NCBI RefSeq assembly: GCF_036195325.1
Contig: NZ_CP108101.1
Location: forward strand, 5,704,001-5,768,000
Source: Streptomyces sp. NBC_00234
GTDB lineage: Bacteria > Actinomycetota > Actinomycetes > Streptomycetales > Streptomycetaceae
Direction: 5' to 3'
DNA: 64,000 nucleotides
Below are positions 25,020-33,843 of the stretch, piece by piece. The notes under the pieces are model-generated. The model was not told where the DNA came from. It made no database searches and saw nothing but the letters and a program-made list of their open reading frames with translations. A program made the translations under genes and the position numbers. Position 1 is the first letter of the stretch; each line of letters opens with the position of its first letter.

Positions 25020-27998
25020 GTGCGGCCAATGGAGAGACGATCCGACGCGGCAGGGCGAGCAACGGCGGTCATCGGTACTGACGCCGGACAGGACTCGACC
25101 CCGCCCACAACCACGACGGGCAGCGGGCCGGACACCGGGGGTGCCGGACGCGATCCGGGGAGTTCCACGGTGAGTACGGTCGGGGCCCCGATCTCCCGGC
25201 AGTCGGTCGCGGGGGAGAGCTCGGGGCTGCGCTCCCAGATCGCCCTCGCCGCGGTCTGCGCCGGATATGCCCTCGGCGCGGCCGTCGGCTGGGGCTCACC
25301 ACAAGTCGCCCTTTTCATGGGTGATTTCGGGCTCAGTATCGCCGCCCTGGTCGCGGCACTCTCCTGCTTCCTCTACGCGCGGGCCGGCACCAGCCGTCTG
25401 CGGCCCGCCTGGCTCCTGTTCTCGCTCTCCTCGCTGATGGCCGCCTGCGGCAACGCGGTCTGGGGGTGGTACGAAGTGGTGCTGGAACTCCCCGTGCCCA
25501 CCCCGTCCCTCGCCGATCTCTTCTTCCTCTGCTTCGCGCCGCCCGCCATCGTCGGGCTGCTCGTCCTCGCCAAGCGTCCGGTCACCCGGGCGGGCTGGGT
25601 GTGCCTGGCGCTGGACTCCTGGCTGATCGGCGGATCGCTGCTGACGCTCTCCTGGAGCCTCGCCCTCGCCCACACGGCCCACGCCGCCGACCCGCAGGGC
25701 GAGAGCGTGGCCAGGGCCGCGCTCTCCCTCGCCTATCCGCTGCTCGACATCGTGCTGGTCTCCATGGTGCTCGCGCTGCACTTCCGGCGGTCCAACGTCA
25801 ACCGCTCCGCGGTGAACACGGCCATCGCCGCGCTCGCCCTGACCGTCCTGTGCGACACCGTCTTCACCTCACCGCTGCTCCGCTCGACCTACCACTCCGG
25901 CCAGTTGCTCGACGCGGGCTGGTTCACCGGCTCGCTGCTCCTCGCGTACGCCCCCTGGGGCGCGCGCCGCCGCGATGCCGAGGCCGCCAGGCCCGGCTCG
26001 ACCGCGACGCGCACCATCAGCCGCCCCATCGCCGGCTCGCTGGCCGCGCTGACGCCCTATCTGGCCGCGGCCGTCTGCACCCTGGGGATCCTCTACAACG
26101 TGGTCGAGGGGCGCCGGGTCGACCGCGTGGTGATCTTCACCGGATGCACGGTCGTGCTCGCGCTGGTCGTCCGGCAGGGCATCATGCTCCTCGACAACAT
26201 CTCGCTCACCCAGGAGCTGGCGCAGAAGGAGAACCACTTCCGCTCGCTGGTGCAGGGGTCGAGCGACGTGATCATGATCGCCGCACCCACCGGCATACTG
26301 CGCTACGTCAGCCCCGCGGCGGCGGGCGTGTACGGGCGCGAGGCGGACGATCTCGTCGGCTCCGAGCTGGCCTCGATCATCCATTCCGAAGACCTCGGCC
26401 GGGTGGTCCACGAGGTGCGGCGCTTCCTTGCCGCGTCGCCCCACGAGGAGCCCACCACTCGCATCGAGTGCCGTTTCAGGTCGGGCACCGGTGAGTGGCT
26501 CAACGTCGAGTCCACCGTCAACCGGCACCAGGGCGGCCTGCTCCTGAACAGCCGGGACGTCACCGAGCGGGTCAGGCTCCAGGCCCAGTTGCAGCACAAC
26601 GCCGAGCACGACCCGCTGACCGACCTGCCCAACCGCGCGCTCTTCACCGACCGGGTCCGCCAGGCGCTCGGCGGCCGGCGCTCGGGCGACTCGGGCACCG
26701 CCGTCCTGTTCATCGATCTCGACGGCTTCAAGGCGGTCAACGACACCATCGGCCACCAGGCCGGTGACGAACTCCTCGTCCAGGCCGCCCGCCGCCTCGC
26801 CGACTCCGTGCGGACCGGGGACACCGCGGCCCGCCTCGGCGGCGACGAGTTCGCCGCCCTCATCGTCGGCGACGGCACCCGCGACCAGGGCGCCCGCGAA
26901 TACCAGGTGCACGAGATCGCCGACCGGCTGCGCCTCACGCTCTCCCAGCCGTACCGCATCGGGGCCAGCGAGGTCCGGGTGGCCGCCTCCATCGGCGTCG
27001 CGTTCGCGGAGCCCGGCATCACCCCCACCGACCTCATGCGCAACGCGGACCTCGCCATGTACCGCGCCAAGGCCGGCGGCAAGGACCGGGTCGAGCTGTA
27101 CGCCCCGCAGATGCAGGCCGATGTCGTACGCCGCTCCGAGCTGGCCGCCCGGCTGCGTACGGCCCTGCGGGACGGTGAGTTCGCGTTGCTGCACCAGCCC
27201 GTCGTCCATCTCGGCAGCGGCACGGTCGCCGCCGTCGCGGCGCAGGCGCGCTGGCGCTCGGCGCAGGGGATCCTCTTCACCCCGGCCGAATTCCTCCGGG
27301 TCTCCGACGACACCGACCGCACCGCCGAGCTCGGCCGCTGGCTCCTGGAGGCGGCCGTCGAGCAGGCCGCCGACCGGGCCAGGGCCGGACACCCGGTCTC
27401 CGTCTCGGTGCGCCTCTCCGCCGGACGGCTGCTCGACCGGTCCCAGCCCTTCGGGTCCATCGAAGCGCTCCTGACGCGGCACGGCCTGCCCTCGGGCGCG
27501 CTGATGATCGAGGTCGCCGACAGCGACCCGCGCATCTCCTTCGACGACCTGGAACAGCGCCTGGTCGCGCTGCGCCGCCTGGGCGTACGGATCGCGCTCG
27601 ACGGCTTCGGCAGCGGTTACGCGGCGATCAACGCCCTGCGCAGGCTCCCCATCGACGTGCTGAAGCTGGACCGCGGGCTCGTCGAGGGGGTCGTGGAGTC
27701 CGCCAGGCTCCACAAGATCACCAGCGGGCTGCTGCGCATCGCCTGCGATCTCGGCATGCAGTCCGTGGCCGACGGCGTCGACGTGCCGGAACAGGTCCTC
27801 GCGCTCCGCGCCATGGGCTGTACGCACGGCCAGGGGATGGCCTTCTCCGGACCGCTCGACGAGTACCGGCTGCGCCGGGCCCTGGTCAGGGGAGAGTTCC
27901 CCGTACCGGGCAGTCCCGCCGCTCAGCCCGTCCTGACGGGCGGCTCGATTCCCCTCCTGACTGGCTCACATGCTGAGACGCCCGTCCCACCCACTTGA
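25020..27998 (+). CDS. cdgF: membrane PAS-GGDEF-EAL cyclic-di-GMP protein, CdgF-like
   Basis: A 992-residue protein. After about 70 polar residues come around ten membrane helices (75-390), a PAS domain (about 405-520), a GGDEF domain with an intact LGGDEF (606-611), and an EAL-type domain. The EAL signature is lost: the position of EALxRW reads AAQARW (740-745), DDFG reads DGFG (861-864), and the ITE-type glutamate motif reads VADSD. It should make c-di-GMP but not cleave it; the last domain may only bind the ligand. Domain order and place upstream of ilvB match S. coelicolor CdgF as remembered. Start is the GTG at 25020; the ATG at 25029 is possible. Confidence 0.82.
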   Translation: MRPMERRSDAAGRATAVIGTDAGQDSTPPTTTTGSGPDTGGAGRDPGSSTVSTVGAPISRQSVAGESSGLRSQIALAAVCAGYALGAAVGWGSPQVALFMGDFGLSIAALVAALSCFLYARAGTSRLRPAWLLFSLSSLMAACGNAVWGWYEVVLELPVPTPSLADLFFLCFAPPAIVGLLVLAKRPVTRAGWVCLALDSWLIGGSLLTLSWSLALAHTAHAADPQGESVARAALSLAYPLLDIVLVSMVLALHFRRSNVNRSAVNTAIAALALTVLCDTVFTSPLLRSTYHSGQLLDAGWFTGSLLLAYAPWGARRRDAEAARPGSTATRTISRPIAGSLAALTPYLAAAVCTLGILYNVVEGRRVDRVVIFTGCTVVLALVVRQGIMLLDNISLTQELAQKENHFRSLVQGSSDVIMIAAPTGILRYVSPAAAGVYGREADDLVGSELASIIHSEDLGRVVHEVRRFLAASPHEEPTTRIECRFRSGTGEWLNVESTVNRHQGGLLLNSRDVTERVRLQAQLQHNAEHDPLTDLPNRALFTDRVRQALGGRRSGDSGTAVLFIDLDGFKAVNDTIGHQAGDELLVQAARRLADSVRTGDTAARLGGDEFAALIVGDGTRDQGAREYQVHEIADRLRLTLSQPYRIGASEVRVAASIGVAFAEPGITPTDLMRNADLAMYRAKAGGKDRVELYAPQMQADVVRRSELAARLRTALRDGEFALLHQPVVHLGSGTVAAVAAQARWRSAQGILFTPAEFLRVSDDTDRTAELGRWLLEAAVEQAADRARAGHPVSVSVRLSAGRLLDRSQPFGSIEALLTRHGLPSGALMIEVADSDPRISFDDLEQRLVALRRLGVRIALDGFGSGYAAINALRRLPIDVLKLDRGLVEGVVESARLHKITSGLLRIACDLGMQSVADGVDVPEQVLALRAMGCTHGQGMAFSGPLDEYRLRRALVRGEFPVPGSPAAQPVLTGGSIPLLTGSHAETPVPPT

Positions 27999-28031
27999 CA
28001 CCGTGCGCGTGCCGGAGAGAGGGTCAATGCC

Positions 28032-28073
28032 ATGCGCACCCGAATTCTCGTACTTGGAAAGCGCGTCGGCTGA
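28032..28073 (+). CDS. ilvB leader peptide
   Basis: A 13-codon open frame encoding MRTRILVLGKRVG, with GGAGAGAGGG upstream. Four consecutive regulatory codons for Ile, Leu, Val and Leu use ATT, CTC, GTA and CTT, of which ATT, GTA and CTT are rare in this GC-rich genome. It ends 44 bases before a U-tract terminator. This is the classical design for ribosome-mediated attenuation: stalling at these codons when branched-chain aminoacyl-tRNAs run short would favour an antiterminator. A leader of this type upstream of ilvB has been predicted in actinobacteria. Confidence 0.88.
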   Translation: MRTRILVLGKRVG

Positions 28074-28117
28074 AGCAGAGTTCCGCAACGACACTCTGCA
28101 GACCGCACCGGCGCGCT

Positions 28118-28151
28118 CCCCTCGCTTGCCTCACGGCACGAGGGGTTTTTT
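28118..28151 (+). terminator. ilvB attenuator (Rho-independent terminator)
   Basis: CCCCTCG (28118-28124) pairs with CGAGGGG (28139-28145), with TGCC/GGCA pairing inside, followed directly by six T residues. A clean U-tract is unusual in Streptomyces. It lies between the leader peptide and the ilvB start, as an attenuator should. Confidence 0.88.
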
Positions 28152-28210
28152 GTTGCACTGGCACTCCCCAAAACCCCGCAAAAACCCTCAGCTTCGAGAA
28201 GAGAATGCCG

Positions 28211-30061
28211 ATGACCGAGCAGGCCACCGGGGCCCACCACCCGCAGCCGCGGGCCCGTCACAACGGACCGTCGTCCGCCACCGTCGAGCACGTCACGGGC
28301 GCTCAGGCCCTCATCCGTTCTCTCGAGGAAGTCGGGGCCGACACCGTATTCGGCCTCCCCGGCGGTTGCATCCTTCCGGCGTACGACCCGCTGATGGACT
28401 CCACCCGGGTCCGCCACATCCTGGTCCGCCACGAGCAGGGTGCCGGTCACGCGGCCACCGGGTACGCGCAGGCCACCGGCAAGGTCGGTGTCTGCATGGT
28501 CACCTCGGGCCCCGGCGCCACCAACCTGGTCACCCCGATCGCCGACGCGCACATGGACTCCGTGCCGCTCGTCGCGATCACCGGCCAGGTCGCCTCGAAG
28601 GCGATCGGCACGGACGCCTTCCAGGAAGCCGACATCTGCGGCATCACGATGCCGGTCACCAAGCACAACTTCCTCGTCACCAAGGCCGAGGACATCCCGC
28701 ACACCATCGCCGAGGCGTTCCACATCGCGTCCACCGGCCGTCCGGGGCCGGTCCTCGTCGACATCGCCAAGGACGCCCTCCAGGCGCGGACGACCTTCAG
28801 CTGGCCGCCCACCCAGGACCTGCCGGGCTACCGCCCCGTGACCAAGCCGCACGCCAAGCAGATCCGCGAGGCGGCCAAGCTCATCACGCAGGCCAAGCGC
28901 CCCGTGCTGTACGTCGGCGGGGGTGTCATCAAGGCGGGGGCCACCGCCGAGCTCAAGGTCCTCGCCGAGCTCACCGGAGCGCCCGTCACCACCACGCTGA
29001 TGGCGCTCGGCGCGTTCCCCGACAGCCACCCGCTGCACGTGGGAATGCCGGGCATGCACGGTGCGGTCACCGCCGTCACCGCGCTGCAGAAGGCCGACCT
29101 GATCGTCGCCCTCGGAGCCCGCTTCGACGACCGCGTCACCGGCAAGCTGGACAGCTTCGCCCCGTACGCCAAGATCGTCCACGCCGACATCGACCCGGCC
29201 GAGATCGGCAAGAACCGCGCCGCGGACGTGCCGATCGTCGGGGACGCCCGCGAGGTCCTGGCCGACCTCGTCCAGGCCGTCCAGGCCGAGCACACCGAGG
29301 GCAACACCGGTGACTACGAGGCGTGGTGGAAGGACCTCAACCGCTGGCGCGACACCTACCCGCTCGGCTACGACCTGCCGGAGGACGGCAGTCTCTCCCC
29401 GCAGCAGGTCATCCAGCGGGTCGGTCAGCTCGCCCCCGAGGGCACGATCTTCGCCGCGGGCGTCGGGCAGCACCAGATGTGGGCCGCCCACTTCATCGAC
29501 TACGAGAAGCCCGCCACCTGGCTGAACAGCGGCGGCGCCGGAACGATGGGGTACGCGGTCCCGGCCGCCATGGGCGCCAAGGCCGGCAGGCCCGACCGTA
29601 CGGTCTGGGCGATCGACGGCGACGGCTGCTTCCAGATGACCAATCAGGAACTCACCACCTGCGCGCTCAACAACATCCCGATCAAGGTCGCGATCATCAA
29701 CAACGGCGCGCTCGGGATGGTCCGCCAGTGGCAGACCCTCTTCTACAACCAGCGGTACTCCAACACCGTGCTGCACTCCGGCGCCGACACCGAGGGCGCT
29801 CCGGCGAAGGGCACCCGGGTGCCGGACTTCGTCAAGCTGTCCGAGGCCATGGGCTGCTACGCGATCCGCTGCGAGGACCCGGCCGACCTGGACAAGGTCA
29901 TCGAAGAGGCCAACTCCATCAACGACCGCCCCGTCGTGATCGACTTCATCGTCCACGAGGACGCCATGGTGTACCCGATGGTCGCCGCAGGCACGTCCAA
30001 CGACGAGGTCATGGCCGCCCGCGGTGTCCGCCCCGACTTCGGCGACAACGAAGACGACTGA
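28211..30061 (+). CDS. ilvB: acetolactate synthase large subunit
   Basis: Catalyses the first common step of valine, leucine and isoleucine synthesis, joining two pyruvates or pyruvate and 2-oxobutyrate, with TPP, FAD and Mg. The 616-residue protein has the three TPP-enzyme domains: FGLPGGCILPAYDPL and the catalytic glutamate in VRHEQGAGH at the N-terminus, the FAD/central domain, and the TPP motif GDGCFQMTNQEL. A Pro/His-rich tail precedes the first domain. The ATG at 28211 has GAAGAG seven bases upstream; the in-frame ATG at 28205 is too close to it. Attenuation upstream controls the ilvBN(C) unit. Confidence 0.96.
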   Translation: MTEQATGAHHPQPRARHNGPSSATVEHVTGAQALIRSLEEVGADTVFGLPGGCILPAYDPLMDSTRVRHILVRHEQGAGHAATGYAQATGKVGVCMVTSGPGATNLVTPIADAHMDSVPLVAITGQVASKAIGTDAFQEADICGITMPVTKHNFLVTKAEDIPHTIAEAFHIASTGRPGPVLVDIAKDALQARTTFSWPPTQDLPGYRPVTKPHAKQIREAAKLITQAKRPVLYVGGGVIKAGATAELKVLAELTGAPVTTTLMALGAFPDSHPLHVGMPGMHGAVTAVTALQKADLIVALGARFDDRVTGKLDSFAPYAKIVHADIDPAEIGKNRAADVPIVGDAREVLADLVQAVQAEHTEGNTGDYEAWWKDLNRWRDTYPLGYDLPEDGSLSPQQVIQRVGQLAPEGTIFAAGVGQHQMWAAHFIDYEKPATWLNSGGAGTMGYAVPAAMGAKAGRPDRTVWAIDGDGCFQMTNQELTTCALNNIPIKVAIINNGALGMVRQWQTLFYNQRYSNTVLHSGADTEGAPAKGTRVPDFVKLSEAMGCYAIRCEDPADLDKVIEEANSINDRPVVIDFIVHEDAMVYPMVAAGTSNDEVMAARGVRPDFGDNEDD

Positions 30062-30083
30062 GAGACAGAGAGAGACCGACTCC

Positions 30084-30611
30084 ATGTCCACGAAGCACAC
30101 ACTCTCCGTCCTGGTCGAGAACAAGCCGGGTGTCCTCGCCCGGATCACGGCTCTGTTCTCCCGGCGCGGCTTCAATATCGACTCACTCGCGGTCGGTACC
30201 ACCGAGCACCCCGACATCTCCCGCATCACCATCGTCGTGAATGTCGAGGACCTGCCACTGGAGCAGGTGACCAAGCAGCTCAACAAGCTGGTCAACGTAC
30301 TGAAGATCGTCGAACTCGAGCCCGCCGCTGCGATCCAGCGCGAGCTCGTCCTGGTGAAGGTCCGCGCAGACAACGAGACCCGCTCCCAGATCGTCGAGAT
30401 CGTTCAGCTGTTCCGCGCCAAGACCGTGGACGTCTCCCCGGAGGCCGTCACGATCGAGGCGACAGGAGGAGCCGACAAGCTGGAGGCCATGCTCAAGATG
30501 CTGGAGCAGTTCGGCATCAAGGAGCTCGTCCAGTCCGGCACCATCGCCATAGGGCGGGGTTCCCGGTCGATCACCGACCGCTCCCTGCGCGCGCTCGACC
30601 GCTCGGCGTAG
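30084..30611 (+). CDS. ilvN: acetolactate synthase small (regulatory) subunit
   Basis: The 175-residue regulatory subunit that stimulates IlvB and gives valine feedback. The N-terminal ACT domain (HTLSVLVENKPGVLARITALFSRRGFNIDSL) and the C-terminal ALS-SSU domain (ELVLVKVRADNETRSQI onward) are both complete. It starts 22 bases after ilvB, with GAGAGAGACC as a modest ribosome binding site, and is clearly in the same operon. Confidence 0.96.
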   Translation: MSTKHTLSVLVENKPGVLARITALFSRRGFNIDSLAVGTTEHPDISRITIVVNVEDLPLEQVTKQLNKLVNVLKIVELEPAAAIQRELVLVKVRADNETRSQIVEIVQLFRAKTVDVSPEAVTIEATGGADKLEAMLKMLEQFGIKELVQSGTIAIGRGSRSITDRSLRALDRSA

Positions 30612-30724
30612 GAACCGGCGGCCCAGCCGCCGCCCCGCCGCTCGCATGGCGAGACCCGACAACGTAATCGACGCACCCCGCCGTACGGTGGGACGCAACA
30701 CCTGCACACCAAGGAGAAGACCCA

Positions 30725-31726
30725 GTGGCCGAGCTGTTCTACGACGACGATGCCGACCTGTCCATCATCCAGGGCCGCAAGGTCGCGGTCATCGGCTACG
30801 GCAGCCAGGGCCACGCCCACGCGCTGTCGCTCCGTGACTCCGGCGTCGACGTCCGCGTCGGTCTGCACGAGGGCTCGAAGTCCAAGGCCAAGGCCGAGGA
30901 GCAGGGCCTGCGCGTGGTGACGCCCTCCGAGGCCGCCGCCGAGGCCGACGTCATCATGATCCTCGTCCCGGACCCGATCCAGGCCCAGGTCTACGAGGAG
31001 TCCATCAAGGACAACCTCAAGGACGGCGACGCGCTCTTCTTCGGCCACGGCCTGAACATCCGCTTCGGCTTCATCAAGCCGCCGGCCAACGTCGACGTCT
31101 GCATGGTCGCCCCCAAGGGCCCGGGCCACCTGGTCCGCCGTCAGTACGAGGAGGGCCGCGGCGTTCCGTGCATCGTGGCCGTCGAGCAGGACGCCACCGG
31201 CAAGGGCCTGGCCCTCGCCCTCTCGTACGCGAAGGGCATCGGCGGTACCCGCGCCGGCGTCATCAAGACGACCTTCACCGAGGAGACCGAGACCGACCTG
31301 TTCGGTGAGCAGGCCGTCCTCTGTGGTGGCACCGCCGCCCTGGTCAAGGCCGGTTTCGAGACCCTGACCGAGGCCGGCTACCAGCCGGAGATCGCGTACT
31401 TCGAGTGCCTCCACGAGCTGAAGCTCATCGTGGACCTCATGTACGAGGGCGGCCTGGAGAAGATGCGCTGGTCCATCTCGGAGACCGCCGAGTGGGGCGA
31501 CTACGTCACCGGCCCGCGCATCATCACGGACGCCACCAAGGCCGAGATGAAGAAGGTCCTCACCGAGATCCAGGACGGCACCTTCGCCAACGCCTGGATG
31601 GCTGAGTACCACAACGGTCTGCCCAAGTACAACGAGTACAAGAAGGCCGACAGCGACCACCTGCTGGAGACCACCGGCCGTGAGCTGCGCAAGCTCATGA
31701 GCTGGGTGAACGACGAGGACGCGTAA
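30725..31726 (+). CDS. ilvC: ketol-acid reductoisomerase (class I)
   Basis: Converts acetolactate and acetohydroxybutyrate to dihydroxy acids using NADPH and Mg. At 333 residues it is the short class I form. The Rossmann motif GYGSQGHAHA is near the N-terminus, and the Mg-binding acidic residues lie in FTEETETDLFGEQ and in the ECLHELKLIVD segment. The GTG start is preceded by AAGGAGAAG. It follows ilvN by 113 bases and ends at a strong hairpin terminator. Confidence 0.96.
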   Translation: MAELFYDDDADLSIIQGRKVAVIGYGSQGHAHALSLRDSGVDVRVGLHEGSKSKAKAEEQGLRVVTPSEAAAEADVIMILVPDPIQAQVYEESIKDNLKDGDALFFGHGLNIRFGFIKPPANVDVCMVAPKGPGHLVRRQYEEGRGVPCIVAVEQDATGKGLALALSYAKGIGGTRAGVIKTTFTEETETDLFGEQAVLCGGTAALVKAGFETLTEAGYQPEIAYFECLHELKLIVDLMYEGGLEKMRWSISETAEWGDYVTGPRIITDATKAEMKKVLTEIQDGTFANAWMAEYHNGLPKYNEYKKADSDHLLETTGRELRKLMSWVNDEDA

Positions 31727-31733
31727 GTCCTCC

Positions 31734-31768
31734 GCCGCGGGGGCGGGCCCTTGGCCCGCCCCCGCGGC
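31734..31768 (+). terminator. terminator after ilvC
   Basis: A near-perfect GC-only stem of about 16 bases (GCCGCGGGGGCGGGCC with its complement) and a tiny loop begins seven bases after the ilvC stop. Confidence 0.88.
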
Positions 31769-31879
31769 ACACCGCCCGTCTCGCCGTCCGTGTCACTGCG
31801 GCCGGAGGAGGTGCAAGCGGCTGCACCGAACGTGTGTACAAGTCGTCCACCCTCGTGTGGGTGATCCTTCCACCGGGGC

Positions 31880-31910
31880 GCATTACGTGTCCCGTTGCAT
31901 GACTACACTT
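31880..31910 (+). promoter_or_regulatory. probable serA promoter
   Basis: TACACT at 31904-31909 is a good -10 box, with the weak -35 candidate CATTAC or TTACGT about 16-18 bases upstream. It would start a leader of roughly 105 bases before the serA GTG. The 297-base gap from ilvC to serA otherwise holds the ilvC terminator and small GC hairpins. Confidence 0.5.
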
Positions 31911-32023
31911 CTCAACACATACACGCGTCAGGGCCCACAGTGTCGTGCGTCTCCACGCGGCTAGCCCCTCCACCGCCTGCGGCCGTCGGGACGGCCGTCC
32001 GCACTGGACATGTGAGGACTCTC

Positions 32024-33616
32024 GTGAGCTCGAAACCTGTCGTACTCATCGCTGAAGAGCTGTCGCCCGCCACGGTTGACGCTCTGGGTCCGGATTTCGA
32101 GATCCGGCACTGCAACGGCGCGGACCGCGCCGAGCTTCTCCCCGCGATCGCCGATGTCGACGCCATCCTGGTGCGCTCCGCCACCAAGGTCGACGCCGAA
32201 GCCATCGCCGCCGCGAAGAAGCTGCGGGTCGTCGCCCGCGCCGGAGTCGGCCTGGACAACGTCGACGTCTCCTCGGCCACCAAGGCCGGCGTGATGGTCG
32301 TCAACGCCCCGACCTCCAACATCGTCACCGCCGCCGAGCTCGCCTGTGGCCTGCTCGTCGCCACGGCGCGCAACATCCCGCAGGCCAACACCGCCCTGAA
32401 GAACGGCGAGTGGAAGCGCTCCAAGTACACGGGCGTCGAGCTCAGCGAGAAGGTCCTCGGCGTCGTCGGTCTCGGCCGCATCGGCGTCCTGGTCGCGCAG
32501 CGCATGTCGGCCTTCGGCATGAAGATCGTCGCGTACGACCCCTACGTGCAGCCCGCGCGTGCCGCGCAGATGGGCGTCAAGCTCCTCGCCCTCGACGAGC
32601 TGCTCGAGGTCGCCGACTTCATCACGGTGCACCTGCCCAAGACGCCGGAGACTCTCGGTCTCATCGGCGACGAGGCGCTGCACAAGGTGAAGCCCTCGGT
32701 GCGCATCGTCAACGCCGCCCGCGGTGGCATCGTCGACGAGGAGGCGCTCGCCTCCGCCCTCAAGGAGGGCCGCGTCGCCGGCGCCGGTCTGGACGTGTAC
32801 ACGAAGGAGCCCTGCACGGACTCCCCGCTGTTCCAGTTCGACCAGGTCGTCTGCACCCCGCACCTCGGCGCCTCCACCGACGAGGCCCAGGAGAAGGCGG
32901 GCATCGCGGTCGCCAAGTCCGTGCGTCTGGCCCTCGCCGGTGAGCTCGTGCCGGACGCGGTGAACGTCCAGGGCGGCGTCATCGCCGAGGACGTCCGTCC
33001 CGGACTGCCGCTCGCCGAGAAGCTCGGCCGGATCTTCACCGCGCTCGCGGGCGAGGTCGCGGCCCGGCTCGACGTCGAGGTGTACGGCGAGATCACCCAG
33101 CACGACGTGAAGGTGCTCGAACTCTCCGCGCTCAAGGGCGTGTTCGAGGACGTCGTCGACGAGACCGTGAGCTACGTCAACGCCCCGCTCTTCGCGCAGG
33201 AGCGCGGTGTCGAGGTCCGCCTCACCACCAGCTCCGAGTCGCCGGACCACCGCAACGTGGTGACCGTCCGCGGCACGCTGTCGAGCGGCGAGGAGGTCGC
33301 GGTCTCCGGCACGCTGGCCGGCCCCAAGCACCTCCAGAAGATCGTGGCCGTCGGCGAGTACGACGTCGACCTGGCACTCGCCGACCACATGGTCGTGCTG
33401 CGCTACGAGGACCGTCCGGGTGTCGTGGGCGCGGTCGGACGCATCCTCGGTGAGGCCGGTCTCAACATCGCGGGCATGCAGGTCTCGCGGGCGGACGCGG
33501 GCGGCGAGGCGCTCGTCGTCCTCACCGTCGACGACACCGTCCCGCAGTCGGTGCTCACCGAGATCTCCGAGGAGATCGGCGCCGCCTCGGCCCGTTCGGT
33601 GAACCTCACCGACTGA
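32024..33616 (+). CDS. serA: D-3-phosphoglycerate dehydrogenase
   Basis: First step of serine synthesis, oxidising 3-phosphoglycerate with NAD. The 530-residue long-form enzyme has the catalytic and NAD domains (GVGLDNVD, GLGRIG near residue 147, NAARGGIVDEEAL with the catalytic Arg, TPHLGAST with His), the intervening ASB domain, and a C-terminal ACT domain (MVVLRYEDRPGVVGAVGRIL). The GTG at 32024 has GAGGA five bases upstream. An upstream in-frame ATG at 31895 would add a proline-rich tail unlike the family and precede the likely promoter. Confidence 0.95.
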   Translation: MSSKPVVLIAEELSPATVDALGPDFEIRHCNGADRAELLPAIADVDAILVRSATKVDAEAIAAAKKLRVVARAGVGLDNVDVSSATKAGVMVVNAPTSNIVTAAELACGLLVATARNIPQANTALKNGEWKRSKYTGVELSEKVLGVVGLGRIGVLVAQRMSAFGMKIVAYDPYVQPARAAQMGVKLLALDELLEVADFITVHLPKTPETLGLIGDEALHKVKPSVRIVNAARGGIVDEEALASALKEGRVAGAGLDVYTKEPCTDSPLFQFDQVVCTPHLGASTDEAQEKAGIAVAKSVRLALAGELVPDAVNVQGGVIAEDVRPGLPLAEKLGRIFTALAGEVAARLDVEVYGEITQHDVKVLELSALKGVFEDVVDETVSYVNAPLFAQERGVEVRLTTSSESPDHRNVVTVRGTLSSGEEVAVSGTLAGPKHLQKIVAVGEYDVDLALADHMVVLRYEDRPGVVGAVGRILGEAGLNIAGMQVSRADAGGEALVVLTVDDTVPQSVLTEISEEIGAASARSVNLTD

Positions 33617-33634
33617 TCCTCCGCTGCTCACACG

Positions 33635-33689
33635 CCGTACCCGGCCTGCGCACGCCCCTCTGATACGGGTGTCCGCAGGCCGGGTACGG
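33635..33689 (+). terminator. terminator after serA
   Basis: A perfect 16-base stem (arms 33635-33650 and 33674-33689; CCGTACCCGGCCTGCG and its complement) begins 18 bases after the serA stop. Its loop of about 23 bases is long. Confidence 0.82.
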
Positions 33690-33742
33690 TGCGTTTCGGG
33701 GGACACCGTGGGGAAGGGGTACGCCCCGTGTCGTCCTCGCCC

Positions 33743-33786
33743 CATGCCGGGCTCGCGGGGGCCGGCCTTATCCAAACGAAAGACCC
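33743..33786. repeat. partial copy of the inverted-repeat element
   Basis: CATGCCGGGCTCGCG (33743-33757) and CCGGCC-T-TATCCAAACGAAAGACCC (33762-33786) match the inner left and the right arm of the element at 11589-11750, but the internal 95 or so bases and the outer left arm are missing. It lies upstream of the Imm52-like gene. Confidence 0.65.
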
Positions 33787-33843
33787 TGAGGTGACAGCGC
33801 CCGGACCTGAGGAAGCGAGCGGCACGAGCTACGGAGGCAGGAC

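Noticed and set aside
27994..28023. TTGACA at the end of the cdgF-like gene as the -35 box of ilvB
   Set aside because: No -10-like hexamer lies at a suitable distance; the expected position falls in the leader peptide's ribosome binding site.
31898..31964. 21-codon frame upstream of serA (MTTLLNTYTRQGPQCRASPRG) as a leader peptide
   Set aside because: Its ATG lies upstream of or within the probable -10 box TACACT (31904-31909), so it would not be transcribed; no serine codon run and no U-tract terminator follow.
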